Positions 1 through 7,785 are shown, numbered from the stretch's first letter. The stretch: 18,348 nt of DNA from an uncultured Campylobacter sp. (GCF_938045205.1 NZ_CALIMY010000163.1:1-18348), one strand, 5' to 3'. Translations and numbers: made by a program. Notes: generated by a model from the letters alone, not told the origin.

Positions 1-103
1 CGAGGGTAAAATTTATGTGAATAAAATTAGCTTAACTGCGCGACCTAGCCAAACTCATAGAGTATGTATTTATTCCTGCGAACAAACCCTCAAGCGCACC
101 GAT
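1..103. other. Window edge, no gene seen
   Basis: AT-rich sequence downstream of the stop codon of the minus-strand membrane-protein gene. I see no convincing ORF, hairpin terminator or RNA gene here. Confidence 0.5.
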
Positions 104-1027
104 TTAGAATTTAAATTTCTTAAACTCTATCTTTTCATCGAAAACCGACATCGTGCGCCGTAGCTCGTTTATATCAACGTTTAGCACGGCTAAGAAATAC
201 TCCCGTAGCTGCACGTATTCATCTTTGTTTGCCATCAAAATATTCATTATATCGACGTTGGCGTTTTCTTTATATAGCACGAGCTGATCGTGAATGCCGA
301 AAAATCTAAGGCTGCCATTATGTAGATGCATAAATATCTTAGAGCCGTAAAGCAGGGTAAGTACCATAGTAAAAATACAAACTATATTTCTAATATTAAC
401 ACTCACGCTTTCGTCGTCTCCGCCAAACTTAAGCGCGAGTAAAACCCAAACGGCGATAACGATCTTAAGGACTAACGGCATTTGCTGCCTCCAATTCCAT
501 CTGCAATCGAAGCTAACCGCCATCGCACCGATCTTTTGTAGCTCAAAAAATTTCACAATTTCGCCCTTTTTATAATACGCGACGGCGGAGCTTGTCATCA
601 CGAAATATGCTTCGCCCTCGCGCCTAGCCGCCTCTATGAGCGGCAAGGGCACTAGGATAAACATTTGCAATACACCTAGCTCTGGCGGACCCACCACGAT
701 GACGGCAAAAAACAAAAATATTAAAAATGCACAGCACATCGCGGGGAATTGATATTTAACGTAATCGCGATAGAGATGATCCGTGATGATTAATGGAGCT
801 CTGTCATAATCTATGATTATGGTTTGATCCTTGCTCGAAAGGCTCGCATCTTTGTAGGTATATGTTTCTGCACTATCATCTACAAGCTCCGAGCCATCTA
901 GTTTTAAATCCGGTTTTAAATTTAGATCGCAAGCATCAGGCTTGTCGCTATCTGTCTGCGATCTGCGAGGCGCCTTTGCATGACTTCCGCGTAAGGCTTC
1001 TCTTAGCTCATCTAAATTATCGCTCAA
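104..1027 (-). CDS. Membrane protein of unknown function (307 aa)
   Basis: I do not recognise this protein. Residues 1-80 are hydrophilic and acidic with no signal peptide. A strongly hydrophobic pair of helices follows at about 93-133, then a soluble stretch (about 137-170) with alternating beta-like pattern (YFVMTSSAVAYYKKGEIVKF). That stretch resembles the strands of bacterial PH-like domains in membrane proteins, but this is only an impression. Two more hydrophobic segments lie at about 183-200 and 212-230, and a charged C-terminal region ends in KKFKF. The start is TTG at 1027, chosen because AAGGAGA sits 4 bases upstream. It follows priA on the same strand after a 119-bp gap and may be read from the same transcript. 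The topology suggests four membrane helices with both ends in the cytoplasm. Confidence that it is a real gene is high; the function is unknown. Confidence 0.8.
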   Translation of the reverse strand: MSDNLDELREALRGSHAKAPRRSQTDSDKPDACDLNLKPDLKLDGSELVDDSAETYTYKDASLSSKDQTIIIDYDRAPLIITDHLYRDYVKYQFPAMCCAFLIFLFFAVIVVGPPELGVLQMFILVPLPLIEAARREGEAYFVMTSSAVAYYKKGEIVKFFELQKIGAMAVSFDCRWNWRQQMPLVLKIVIAVWVLLALKFGGDDESVSVNIRNIVCIFTMVLTLLYGSKIFMHLHNGSLRFFGIHDQLVLYKENANVDIMNILMANKDEYVQLREYFLAVLNVDINELRRTMSVFDEKIEFKKFKF

Positions 1028-1146
1028 ATCGTCTCCTTAAATTTTACCCGAAATTTTGCCACTCTTTTTTAGCCCGTTCCGCAAACAAACGCTGCAAAAA
1101 AGCGTCCGCGACGAATAAAATTTCGCTCGAATTTTAAAAGCTCCGT

Positions 1147-3954
1147 CTAGCCGAAGTTTACGGGATCCATATCGATCTCGACGGGCAGATGCTCAAGCGC
1201 GCGCGCGGCGTTGATCAGCGGCACGTGCGAGCTGGCGCGCAGCAGAATTTCAAAACGAAATTTCGACGCGATATAGGTGATACACGCCTTACCGTAGCCA
1301 ATGATCTCAAAGCTCTCGCTCGCTTTCTCTTTCAAATACTGCGCGGAATTTCCGGCAAGATTTTCGGCCGATAAATTTATAAAATTTTGCGCGATCTCGT
1401 TTCTTTCAGGCTTTAAATTTACGCTGTCCACATCCCCGTCCATGTAGCGAGCTGAAATTTGCGCATTATTTTTCAAATTTGAAGCGTTTTTTTGGCGGTT
1501 TAAATTTACATCGTCCCCGCACAGATCCGAGCTTTGAAATTTAAAATTTGATATTTGCTTGCCGCTCTGCTGCGCAGAATTTTGTAAATTTAAAGCGCTT
1601 AAATTTGCTTGCCTCGCGTCCAGCCCGTCATGCGATGCAAACGCGCTATCTCCCGCCTGTTTGCGGCGCAAAAGCTCAAGCGCGACATTCATTATCTCGC
1701 TCGCTGCTTTTTCATTTTTATGCGAGATCAGCACGCGCAAAAGCCGCATATACGGCGGATAGAGCCCCTCTCGAAACTCCGCCTCGTCGCGCAAAAAATC
1801 ATCGTAGTTTTCGATATAATCCCTAAAAAAGCTGCTCTGGCGCGTCTGTATGACGACCCTGCCCTGCCCTGAGCGACCCGCGCGGCCAGCCACCTGCATC
1901 GCAAGCGCTAACGTCTTTTCACGCGCCCTGAAATCGGGATAGCTCAAATGCTCGTCAATCCCCATTATCACCGCAAGATCGACGCCATGGTAATCGTGCC
2001 CCTTGCTAAGCATCTGCGTGCCTACCAAAATGTCGATTTTATGGGCGTTAAAGTTATTTAGCAGCGCCTCGAGCTTGCGCTGCGTGGTGATCTCGTCGCG
2101 ATCAAATTTTGCGATGCGGGCGCTTGGGAAACGCGCCGCAAGCTGTGCCGCGAGCTCGCCCGTACCGATCTTGCGCGCCTGCATCACCTCGCCGCCGCAA
2201 TTTTCGCAAGACGCCCTGTAAAACGTGCTAAAGCCGCAGTAATGGCACTTTAGCGCTGCAGCGTCCGCGTGATAGCTCATCCCGACGGCGCAAAACGGAC
2301 AGCGCACGATCTGCCCGCAGTTTTCGCAGACCATATATTTGTAGTTCGCGCGCGTCGGCAAAAACACGACCGCCTGCTTGCCGGCTTCGAGGCTACGCCC
2401 GATCTCGGTTAAAATTTTGGGGCTCAGCCCCGTCTCGCTCTCATCGAAAATGAAACGCTTGGCACTGCTAAAATAGGTACCGCGCAGACGGAAGTGCGGC
2501 TGCTTCGCATAGGTGCTAAGCGCGGGCGTCGCGGAGCCCAAAACCACGCGAATGCCAAGCTTCTTGCCGACGAAAATCGCGGCATCACGGGCATTTAAGC
2601 GCGGTGCGGCGGCGGATTTGTAGCTGTCGTCGTGCTCCTCATCCACGACGATGAGGCCTAGATCGCTAAAGGGCAAAAATAGCGCTGAGCGGGCGCCCGC
2701 GATAAGCCTGATCTCACCTGCGTTAAATTTCGCTAAAATTTCACGCTTTTTTTTGGGCGAAATTTTGGAGTGCCAGACGCCGAGCCGCTCGCCGAAATAG
2801 CTCTGTAGCCGCTTCGTCATCTGCGGCGTTAGCGAAATCTCAGGCATCAAAAACAGCGCCTGCTTGCCTGCAGCGAGCGCCTGCGCGATCAGCGCGATAT
2901 AAATTTCACTCTTACCGCTGCCCGTATCGCCGAAAATCAGCGACGCCCCATTAGCTTCGGCAAATTTACGCGCTTGCTCCTGCGCGGGGGTGAGGCTTGG
3001 AATTTTACCTATTTGAAGCGGGGATAGCGGCGAGGTGGGAGTTTGCACGATCTCGGGATTTTGAATTGAGATGGAATTTTGCGCTGAAGTAGAATTTTGA
3101 ATCAAAATGGAATTCTCTCTCTCGGTAAAATCCTGCTCTTGGATCGAATTTTGCGCGATAGCTAAATTTTGTTTGTGCGCAGGATCAGGAACGGCAGCAA
3201 AATTTATGGCGGTCTTCATGGCGGCAGAATTTTGAATCAATGCGAAATTTTGAATTGAGGCGGAATTTAGTTCATTGACAAAGTCCCGCTCTTGGATAGA
3301 ATTCTGCGCGGCGGTAGAATTTAACGCCAAATTTTGCGAGGTAGAATTTGGAGCCTGCTTCAAATTTTGCTTTTGCGTGGAATTCGGCGCAGTGGCGGAA
3401 TTTATGACGGTAACAGAATTTTCTGCGGTAGTAGAATTTTTCGTCAATTCAGAATTTTGGATTGAGGCGAAATTGTGTGTGGCACTAAAATCATCGTCGA
3501 GCACAGAATTTTGTGCGGTGATGGAATTCTGCTCGGAAATAAAATTTTGTTCGCGGGTAGAAGTTTGCTTGCAAGCGGAGGTTGGCTTACTAACGGAAAT
3601 TTGCTCGCAAGCGCAATTCCGCTCGGTCGTAGGATCCTCCTGCGAATTCCGCAAATCCTGCGCCGTATCGCTCGCAGGCTCGAAAATCCCAAATGCAACG
3701 CCCTTTTCGCAGACATAGTAGTACGCGATAAAATTGGCAAGTGCGATCTGAAACGGGCTAAATTTAAGCTGCGAAATCTCTAAAATTCCCTTAGTTTTGA
3801 AGCTCGGCTTTGCAACCTCGCGCAGGATCACGGCGGATTTGACGCTCGATTTTATGGGAACGGATACGATTTGATAAGTTGGGATTTTAAAATTTGAACT
3901 ATAAGTAAGCGGCTTTAGGCTGGCGCCCAAAACCGCAACTTCATAATAGAGCAT
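1147..3954 (-). CDS. priA: Primosomal protein N' (PriA replication-restart helicase) with two large insertions
   Basis: PriA is a 3'-to-5' superfamily 2 helicase that recognises stalled forks and reloads the replicative helicase. The N-terminal DNA-binding region covers residues 1-93. The helicase core starts near 320: Walker A GDTGSGKS (342-349), DEEH box (438-441), LGSATP (472-477), motif V-like GTQMLSKGHD (645-654), and QVAGRAGR (687-694). The two-zinc module has four Cys pairs: C543/C546, C552/C555, C570/C573 and C583/C586. The length of 935 residues is far above the usual 600-620. The excess lies in two low-complexity blocks, about 94-315 (rich in QNS, Thr, Ala) and about 766-880 (Asn, Ser, Gln, Ala). 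All catalytic motifs are intact, so the protein should be active. The ATG start lies 4 bp after the pseudopilin stop with no good ribosome-binding site, which suggests translational coupling. Confidence 0.96.
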   Translation of the reverse strand: MLYYEVAVLGASLKPLTYSSNFKIPTYQIVSVPIKSSVKSAVILREVAKPSFKTKGILEISQLKFSPFQIALANFIAYYYVCEKGVAFGIFEPASDTAQDLRNSQEDPTTERNCACEQISVSKPTSACKQTSTREQNFISEQNSITAQNSVLDDDFSATHNFASIQNSELTKNSTTAENSVTVINSATAPNSTQKQNLKQAPNSTSQNLALNSTAAQNSIQERDFVNELNSASIQNFALIQNSAAMKTAINFAAVPDPAHKQNLAIAQNSIQEQDFTERENSILIQNSTSAQNSISIQNPEIVQTPTSPLSPLQIGKIPSLTPAQEQARKFAEANGASLIFGDTGSGKSEIYIALIAQALAAGKQALFLMPEISLTPQMTKRLQSYFGERLGVWHSKISPKKKREILAKFNAGEIRLIAGARSALFLPFSDLGLIVVDEEHDDSYKSAAAPRLNARDAAIFVGKKLGIRVVLGSATPALSTYAKQPHFRLRGTYFSSAKRFIFDESETGLSPKILTEIGRSLEAGKQAVVFLPTRANYKYMVCENCGQIVRCPFCAVGMSYHADAAALKCHYCGFSTFYRASCENCGGEVMQARKIGTGELAAQLAARFPSARIAKFDRDEITTQRKLEALLNNFNAHKIDILVGTQMLSKGHDYHGVDLAVIMGIDEHLSYPDFRAREKTLALAMQVAGRAGRSGQGRVVIQTRQSSFFRDYIENYDDFLRDEAEFREGLYPPYMRLLRVLISHKNEKAASEIMNVALELLRRKQAGDSAFASHDGLDARQANLSALNLQNSAQQSGKQISNFKFQSSDLCGDDVNLNRQKNASNLKNNAQISARYMDGDVDSVNLKPERNEIAQNFINLSAENLAGNSAQYLKEKASESFEIIGYGKACITYIASKFRFEILLRASSHVPLINAARALEHLPVEIDMDPVNFG
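1315..1659 (-). repeat. Low-complexity insertion 2 inside priA
   Basis: This DNA encodes PriA residues of about 766-880, rich in Asn, Ser, Gln, Leu and Ala. It separates the end of the helicase region from the C-terminal domain, which resumes at SFEIIGYGKA. AAATTT-type words (AAATTTAAAG, AAATTTGC and similar) recur roughly every 20-50 bases and are read as NLK, NLS or NF. The family normally has no such block. Boundaries are estimated by eye. Confidence 0.75.
3010..3675 (-). repeat. AATTTT-rich minisatellite-like insertion 1 inside priA
   Basis: This DNA encodes PriA residues of about 94-315. Words such as GAATTTTG and GAATTCTG recur at spacings that are multiples of three, often 18-30 bases, and are read on the minus strand as QNS, QNF or ENS units. 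Around 20 such units are visible. The repeat leaves several frames open on both strands, producing spurious ORFs. It sits between the N-terminal DNA-binding region and the Walker A motif. Boundaries are estimated from where family-like sequence stops and restarts. Confidence 0.85.
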
Positions 3955-3958
3955 TTAG

Positions 3959-4441
3959 CTATTGAGCTAAGGATTGACAAAGAGGCTCTTGATGATTGCA
4001 GTCGAACGAACCTACATTAGCCCTTGAGCCTGCAGGTCTAGAATCAGCAGTCGGATAGTAATTAAAAGTAGTTGATTGACCGGCAACGGTAGCTGTATAT
4101 GTGGATGTAGCATTAGCATTACCATTTGTAACTAAGCTCCAGCCGTTTCTGCCACCAGCTCTCATAGGATAGATGGGCTGCTGCAAAACACCTTCAAAAA
4201 GCGTACCGGCCACATCAGGGTTAGCTTCTAGACCAGGCCACGTAGTCACACCTCTCATCATGTTCTCGCTTCTAACTAGCGAAAGTCCGCTTCTAATAGC
4301 AGCGATATCCCCACGCATCTTAGCGATCGTAGCATCATCGCGCGTAGCGGCTAATCTAGGCACCGCGATGCCCGCCAAAATACCTAAAACGACGATGACG
4401 AAAACAAGCTCTATCATCGTAAAAGCTTTTAAATTTTTCAT
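3959..4441 (-). CDS. Type II secretion / type IV pilus-like pseudopilin
   Basis: This is a prepilin-like protein (160 aa) with a type III signal sequence, MKNLKA followed by FTMIELVFVIVVLGILAGIA. Cleavage is expected between Ala6 and Phe7. Glu11 is the conserved Glu+5 of the mature protein, and one hydrophobic helix (about 7-28) anchors it. The -1 residue is Ala rather than the usual Gly, which many epsilonproteobacterial pseudopilins also show as I recall. The C-terminal part is Gly/Asn/Thr-rich with two cysteines (148 and 155) that could form a disulfide loop. Such proteins assemble short filaments for secretion or DNA uptake, after processing by a prepilin peptidase that is not in this window. 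The ATG start has AAAGGA about 8 bases upstream and a TATAAT box further up. priA follows after 4 bp. The exact subfamily (GspG/H-like or competence) cannot be settled. Confidence 0.88.
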   Translation of the reverse strand: MKNLKAFTMIELVFVIVVLGILAGIAVPRLAATRDDATIAKMRGDIAAIRSGLSLVRSENMMRGVTTWPGLEANPDVAGTLFEGVLQQPIYPMRAGGRNGWSLVTNGNANATSTYTATVAGQSTTFNYYPTADSRPAGSRANVGSFDCNHQEPLCQSLAQ

Positions 4442-4469
4442 GTTAAATCCTTTGATTTAAAGTGAGATG

Positions 4470-4475
4470 ATTATA
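4470..4475 (-). promoter_or_regulatory. Predicted -10 box for the pseudopilin-priA unit
   Basis: On the minus strand this reads TATAAT, preceded by AT-rich DNA with T runs. It lies about 28 bases before the pseudopilin ATG, giving a short leader that carries AAAGGA. This fits the Campylobacter sigma-70 pattern, in which the -10 box dominates. Confidence 0.65.
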
Positions 4476-4523
4476 GCCAAATTTAAATAAAATTAATTTT
4501 AGTTAAAGAAAAAATCCTGCATT

Positions 4524-5525
4524 TTAAATGGAATTTTGTGAAATTTCATTAAATTCTGCGATTTTTTGTCCGAATTTTACGGACGTATCAGTCGGGGTTT
4601 CAAATTTCAAAAACTCGCTTTGCGCTACGAGTACGATCGTTGAGCCCAGCTCGAAATTTCCCAAATGATCGCCCTTTTTGAAGTTTAAATTTTCATATTC
4701 GTAAAGCGCCTCAGCTCTACTTGCGCATGCATTCGTTTGTATTCGCGCATCGAAATCAAATCTCATCTTGCCGACGTTTAAAGCACCCACGAAAACCATC
4801 CACAAAATCCCGCGGCTAGGCATTTTGCACTTCAAAATTACGCGCTCGTTTTTGGCGTAGAGGTTTGGAATCTTAAGTAAAAATTTCTTCGCCACGCTGT
4901 AGAGATCAGCGGGTATGTAAAGCGCCTGCAGCACGCTTAGATCGCACGGCGCGTGATAATGATGATAATCGCGCGGACTTAGATAGATGTTTGCGTAGCT
5001 TAAATTTACGCCCTTTGTATTTTCGCCGCCTTGGGCGTCCTCTGCGCTCGTTTCGCGGTTCGCACCGCTTTTATCGCTATAAATTTCAGCTCGCACGCCG
5101 CTCGCGACATAAGTTGCGCCGTTTTCGCCGCTTATGATTTTCACTTGCGCGGCGCCCGCCCCGTCATCTAAATTTTTAACCGCTCCGCCGCTTTCGCTTG
5201 CCGTAAACGTGCGCCCCAGCAGCTCGCTAAGGCTGTATTCGCAGCCTTTTACGCTAAAAGCTCGCATATCGGCGCAGCATCCGCTCTCAAAGATCACGCC
5301 GTCGCTAGGGCTTATGAAGGCTCGCTCGTCCGTCGCTATCTCGCGCGGACACAGCAAGCGGCGGGTAAAAAGCGCGTTTAGGCTCACGTAGCTTTGCGGC
5401 GGATCAAATTCGCTCATATCGATTTTAAAAAATTCTACATATTTGCGGTTGATAAAATTTTGTATAAATTTGGGGAATTTTACCGCGGCGATAACCCCAA
5501 AAATCCTCGAAATAAAACTTCTCAT
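4524..5525 (-). CDS. psd: Phosphatidylserine decarboxylase proenzyme with a low-complexity insertion
   Basis: This enzyme makes phosphatidylethanolamine from phosphatidylserine at the inner membrane. The proenzyme cleaves itself at the LGST motif (293-296), and Ser295 becomes the pyruvoyl cofactor. Other conserved features are SPSDG (72-76, catalytic Asp75), SPRDYHHYHAP (183-193, catalytic His188 and His191) and the C-terminal FGQKIAEF. At 333 residues it is longer than the roughly 265 usual in Campylobacter. The extra residues form one block at about 108-172, between the GRTF segment and the segment starting at NLSY. The start codon directly abuts the stop codon of the upstream phosphoesterase gene, so the two are probably translationally coupled. 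It is the last gene of the mscL operon. All catalytic residues are present, so activity is expected. Confidence 0.96.
   Translation of the reverse strand: MRSFISRIFGVIAAVKFPKFIQNFINRKYVEFFKIDMSEFDPPQSYVSLNALFTRRLLCPREIATDERAFISPSDGVIFESGCCADMRAFSVKGCEYSLSELLGRTFTASESGGAVKNLDDGAGAAQVKIISGENGATYVASGVRAEIYSDKSGANRETSAEDAQGGENTKGVNLSYANIYLSPRDYHHYHAPCDLSVLQALYIPADLYSVAKKFLLKIPNLYAKNERVILKCKMPSRGILWMVFVGALNVGKMRFDFDARIQTNACASRAEALYEYENLNFKKGDHLGNFELGSTIVLVAQSEFLKFETPTDTSVKFGQKIAEFNEISQNSI
5010..5204 (-). other. Low-complexity insertion inside psd
   Basis: This encodes Psd residues of about 108-172, rich in Gly, Ala, Ser, Glu, Asp and Asn. Relative to the family it falls just before the conserved strand that leads into the catalytic His motif. 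Removing it gives about 268 residues, the usual size. Unlike priA insertion 1 it is not dominated by AATTTT words. Boundaries are estimates. Confidence 0.7.
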
Positions 5526-6653
5526 CTATGCCTTTCTAAGCTTAAGCAGCGCGATCTCTGCATCGGCAAAGACCCTTATCGGCGGGCCCCAAAACCCTAC
5601 GCCGCTGCTTACGTAAATTTGCTTCAGCCCGTCGTTATACAGCCCGTAAAGATACTTCTGGCTAAGCAGCACCAAAAGCGTCCACGGAAAAATTTGCCCC
5701 GCGTGCGTGTGCCCGCAGATACACAGATCGACCTCGTCGCGCACGAAGTCCACGACGTATTTGGGCTGATGCGCGAGTAAAATTTTTGGTTTATCGGGGT
5801 TTGCCTGCGCTAGCGCAGCGTTTAGATCGGGCTGCATGTATCCGAAGCGAAAGCCGCTAAGATCGTGCACGCCCATTAAATTTAGCCCCTCAAATTCCAC
5901 GCTTTCGTTTTGCAGCACGCGCACGCCCGCTTTTTGCATCGCCGCGATAAGTCCGCTTGCGTCGCCGCGGTAATACTCGTGGTTGCCCGTGACGAAAAAG
6001 ATAGGTTTTTTAATCGCCTCAAGGGGCTGCAAAATATCCCCGAGTTCATCCGAGCGTAGATCAAACATATCGCCCACGATCAGCAGCGCGTCATAATTTA
6101 GCGAGTTTATCTGCGCTACGACGCCTTGCAAAAATTCCTTTTTCAAAAACTCACCCAGATGCACGTCCGAGATGACGGCAAAACTTGGCTCGCGAGCTAA
6201 GTTTTTGATTTTTATTTCGCGCTCGGTGATTTTTGGAATTTTTAGTGCATTATAAAGCCCCTTAAAAATATAGCTAAACGCCATTATTACAAAGGTTACG
6301 TCTATAAAGGTTTTTAAAAATTTCCGCCTGTTTTCGCTAAATTTAACCACATGCGCGGCTGCGCTTAGCACATCGTAAGCAAGGCAGATAAAAAAGAGCG
6401 AAAAGGACGCCGCCATGCAAAATACACATAGTTTATAGAGTAGCTCGTTTTTAAAGCTTCCATTAAGCCCAAAACCCACAAAAAATATCGCATCTAAAAT
6501 CGCTAAAGCTACGCAAAGCAAAATCAGGGCAGGGCGAAACGTAGCGAAGCCTTTATATGGCGTAAAGCGCGCGCTGATCGATCTGTAGACGTAAAGATTA
6601 AAAAACAGAAATAAAACGGTGCCGACGATCGGAAAAATATAGGCGCTTTTCAA
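5526..6653 (-). CDS. Membrane-anchored calcineurin-like metallophosphoesterase
   Basis: The N-terminal 130 residues hold four predicted membrane helices (about 5-23, 40-62, 70-95, 113-131). A metallophosphoesterase domain follows with its metal-binding motifs in order: DVH (163-165), GDMFD (194-198), GNHE (223-226), His295 and GHTHAG (314-319). This is the YkuE-like layout of a membrane part plus a two-metal hydrolase. The substrate is unknown; the neighbouring psd hints at a lipid or lipid-linked phosphate, but that is only context. The start is TTG at 6653, supported by AAGG 7 bases upstream. It begins 3 bp after the stop of the regulator gene and ends flush with the psd start. From memory, C. 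jejuni also has this gene beside psd (Cj0846-Cj0847). Confidence 0.92.
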   Translation of the reverse strand: MKSAYIFPIVGTVLFLFFNLYVYRSISARFTPYKGFATFRPALILLCVALAILDAIFFVGFGLNGSFKNELLYKLCVFCMAASFSLFFICLAYDVLSAAAHVVKFSENRRKFLKTFIDVTFVIMAFSYIFKGLYNALKIPKITEREIKIKNLAREPSFAVISDVHLGEFLKKEFLQGVVAQINSLNYDALLIVGDMFDLRSDELGDILQPLEAIKKPIFFVTGNHEYYRGDASGLIAAMQKAGVRVLQNESVEFEGLNLMGVHDLSGFRFGYMQPDLNAALAQANPDKPKILLAHQPKYVVDFVRDEVDLCICGHTHAGQIFPWTLLVLLSQKYLYGLYNDGLKQIYVSSGVGFWGPPIRVFADAEIALLKLRKA

Positions 6654-6656
6654 ACT

Positions 6657-7295
6657 CTAGCCTTGGATATACTCATCCAGCTTATCTTTATCAAAGCCCG
6701 TGATTTCTTGCTTATCGTCCAAAATTAGCGCACCGCTCTTTTTAAATTTAGTGATCGTGCGCGAGAATGTCTCGGGGGTGACATTTAGAATTTTAGCTAT
6801 TCTGGTGTATTTCGTGCTCATGAAAATATCAAAATTCTCGCTGATAAACTTAGCGATCTTGCCGTCGCAGTTAAGCACGACTTGATTATCAAAGACCGCA
6901 TTTAGCGCACGGATCTTCTCAGACATCGATTTTAAAAGCTCCAGGCAAATCTTTGGATCGCTCATAAACTCGTTTTTAAATTTTTCATAATCGATCTTTA
7001 GCACCTCGCCGTTTGTCGAAAACACGCCGCTTGCAGGATAGCTCGTCTCTTCGAAATTTACCATCTCCGCCACGAGCGAGATGGGGCGGATCTCGCGCAT
7101 ATGGATCTCACGCCCCTTTGCGGAGGTTTTATAGATTTTTAAAATCCCTTTTAGCAGGATTAATAGATACTGCGAGCGCTCGCCCTCGAAAAACAAAATT
7201 TCGCCCTTTTTGTAGCTTTTATGGATGCTAATCTGCTCCAAACGATTGATTTGCGCTGTGCTTAGAGCTTTAAAATAAGGAATTCTCTCAAGCAT
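6657..7295 (-). CDS. Crp/Fnr-family transcriptional regulator
   Basis: This 212-residue regulator has an N-terminal cyclic-nucleotide-binding-like beta barrel (about 20-115, with KKGEILFFEGE and LLILLKGILKIYK), a dimerisation helix (about 120-150) and a C-terminal winged helix-turn-helix. The recognition region is about 163-193 (ARIAKILNVT, then SRTITKFKKSGAL). It lacks the N-terminal Cys cluster of oxygen-sensing FNR, and the cAMP-binding signature is not evident, so the signal is unknown. It lies 9 bp after mscL and 3 bp before the phosphoesterase gene, so it is probably made from the mscL promoter. It could control its own operon; no operator was identified. Other Campylobacter Crp-family regulators act in respiration or nitrosative stress, but I cannot match this one to any of them. 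Confidence 0.92.
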   Translation of the reverse strand: MLERIPYFKALSTAQINRLEQISIHKSYKKGEILFFEGERSQYLLILLKGILKIYKTSAKGREIHMREIRPISLVAEMVNFEETSYPASGVFSTNGEVLKIDYEKFKNEFMSDPKICLELLKSMSEKIRALNAVFDNQVVLNCDGKIAKFISENFDIFMSTKYTRIAKILNVTPETFSRTITKFKKSGALILDDKQEITGFDKDKLDEYIQG

Positions 7296-7304
7296 CGCCG
7301 CGAC

Positions 7305-7709
7305 CTATTTTTTAAGCAGGTCTCTTATCTCGGTAAGAAGTTTAATCTCTTCGCTAGGCTCGGCAGGTGCGGCAGGCTCTGGCGCAGGCTCGGCAGGCTT
7401 TTTAAGCTTATTGATCGCCTTGATCGCGCAGAATATACAAAACGCGATGATTATAAAATCGACCGTTACTTGGATAAACGAGCCGTAGTTTATCGTAACG
7501 GCCGGGGTCTGCCCCACCGCTTCTTTTAGCACGATCTTAAGATCGGTAAAATTCATGCCTCCCGTAAGAAGTCCTAAAACCGGCATCATGATGTCGCTTA
7601 CGAGCGAGGTTACGATCTTGCCGAAAGCCCCGCCGATGACGACGCCCACCGCCATATCGATGACGTTGCCTTTCATTGCAAATTCTTTGAATTCCTGAAT
7701 GAAACTCAT
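7305..7709 (-). CDS. mscL: Large-conductance mechanosensitive channel MscL
   Basis: MscL forms a pentameric inner-membrane pore that opens under membrane tension and releases solutes after osmotic downshock. The 134-residue protein has the family start (FKEFAMKGNVIDMAVGV), the pore helix TM1 (about 15-43, with the GGAFGKIV packing motif), a periplasmic loop (about 44-73) and TM2 (about 78-100). A cytoplasmic bundle helix follows (EEIKLLTEIRDLLKK), joined by a Pro/Ala/Glu linker (about 105-118) that is longer and more regular than in many homologues. The ATG start has AAGGAGA 4 bases upstream. It is the first gene of a four-gene operon and divergent from gltX. Confidence 0.97.
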   Translation of the reverse strand: MSFIQEFKEFAMKGNVIDMAVGVVIGGAFGKIVTSLVSDIMMPVLGLLTGGMNFTDLKIVLKEAVGQTPAVTINYGSFIQVTVDFIIIAFCIFCAIKAINKLKKPAEPAPEPAAPAEPSEEIKLLTEIRDLLKK

Positions 7710-7735
7710 ATTGTCTCCTTAAATAAAATGCGCCG

Positions 7736-7741
7736 ATATTA
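7736..7741 (-). promoter_or_regulatory. Possible -10 box for the mscL operon
   Basis: The minus strand reads TAATAT here, about 27 bases before the mscL ATG, in the 114-bp gap between the divergent mscL and gltX genes. Spacing and position fit, but the match to TATAAT is imperfect. Confidence 0.4.
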
Positions 7742-7785
7742 GCCTATTTTTGCTTTGTTTTTGCTTTTTATCAGGAAGTAAAAAG

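Noticed and set aside
1028..1146. Possible terminator after priA (ACGCT with AGCGT, minus strand)
   Set aside because: The stem is only 5 bp and the T-rich parts lie in the loop and are broken; too weak to call.
3275..3718. Plus-strand ORF of 147 codons antisense to priA with repeated EF dipeptides
   Set aside because: It is the reverse-frame reading of the AATTTT repeat in priA insertion 1; neighbouring ORFs at 3444-3740 and 3475-3783 have the same cause.
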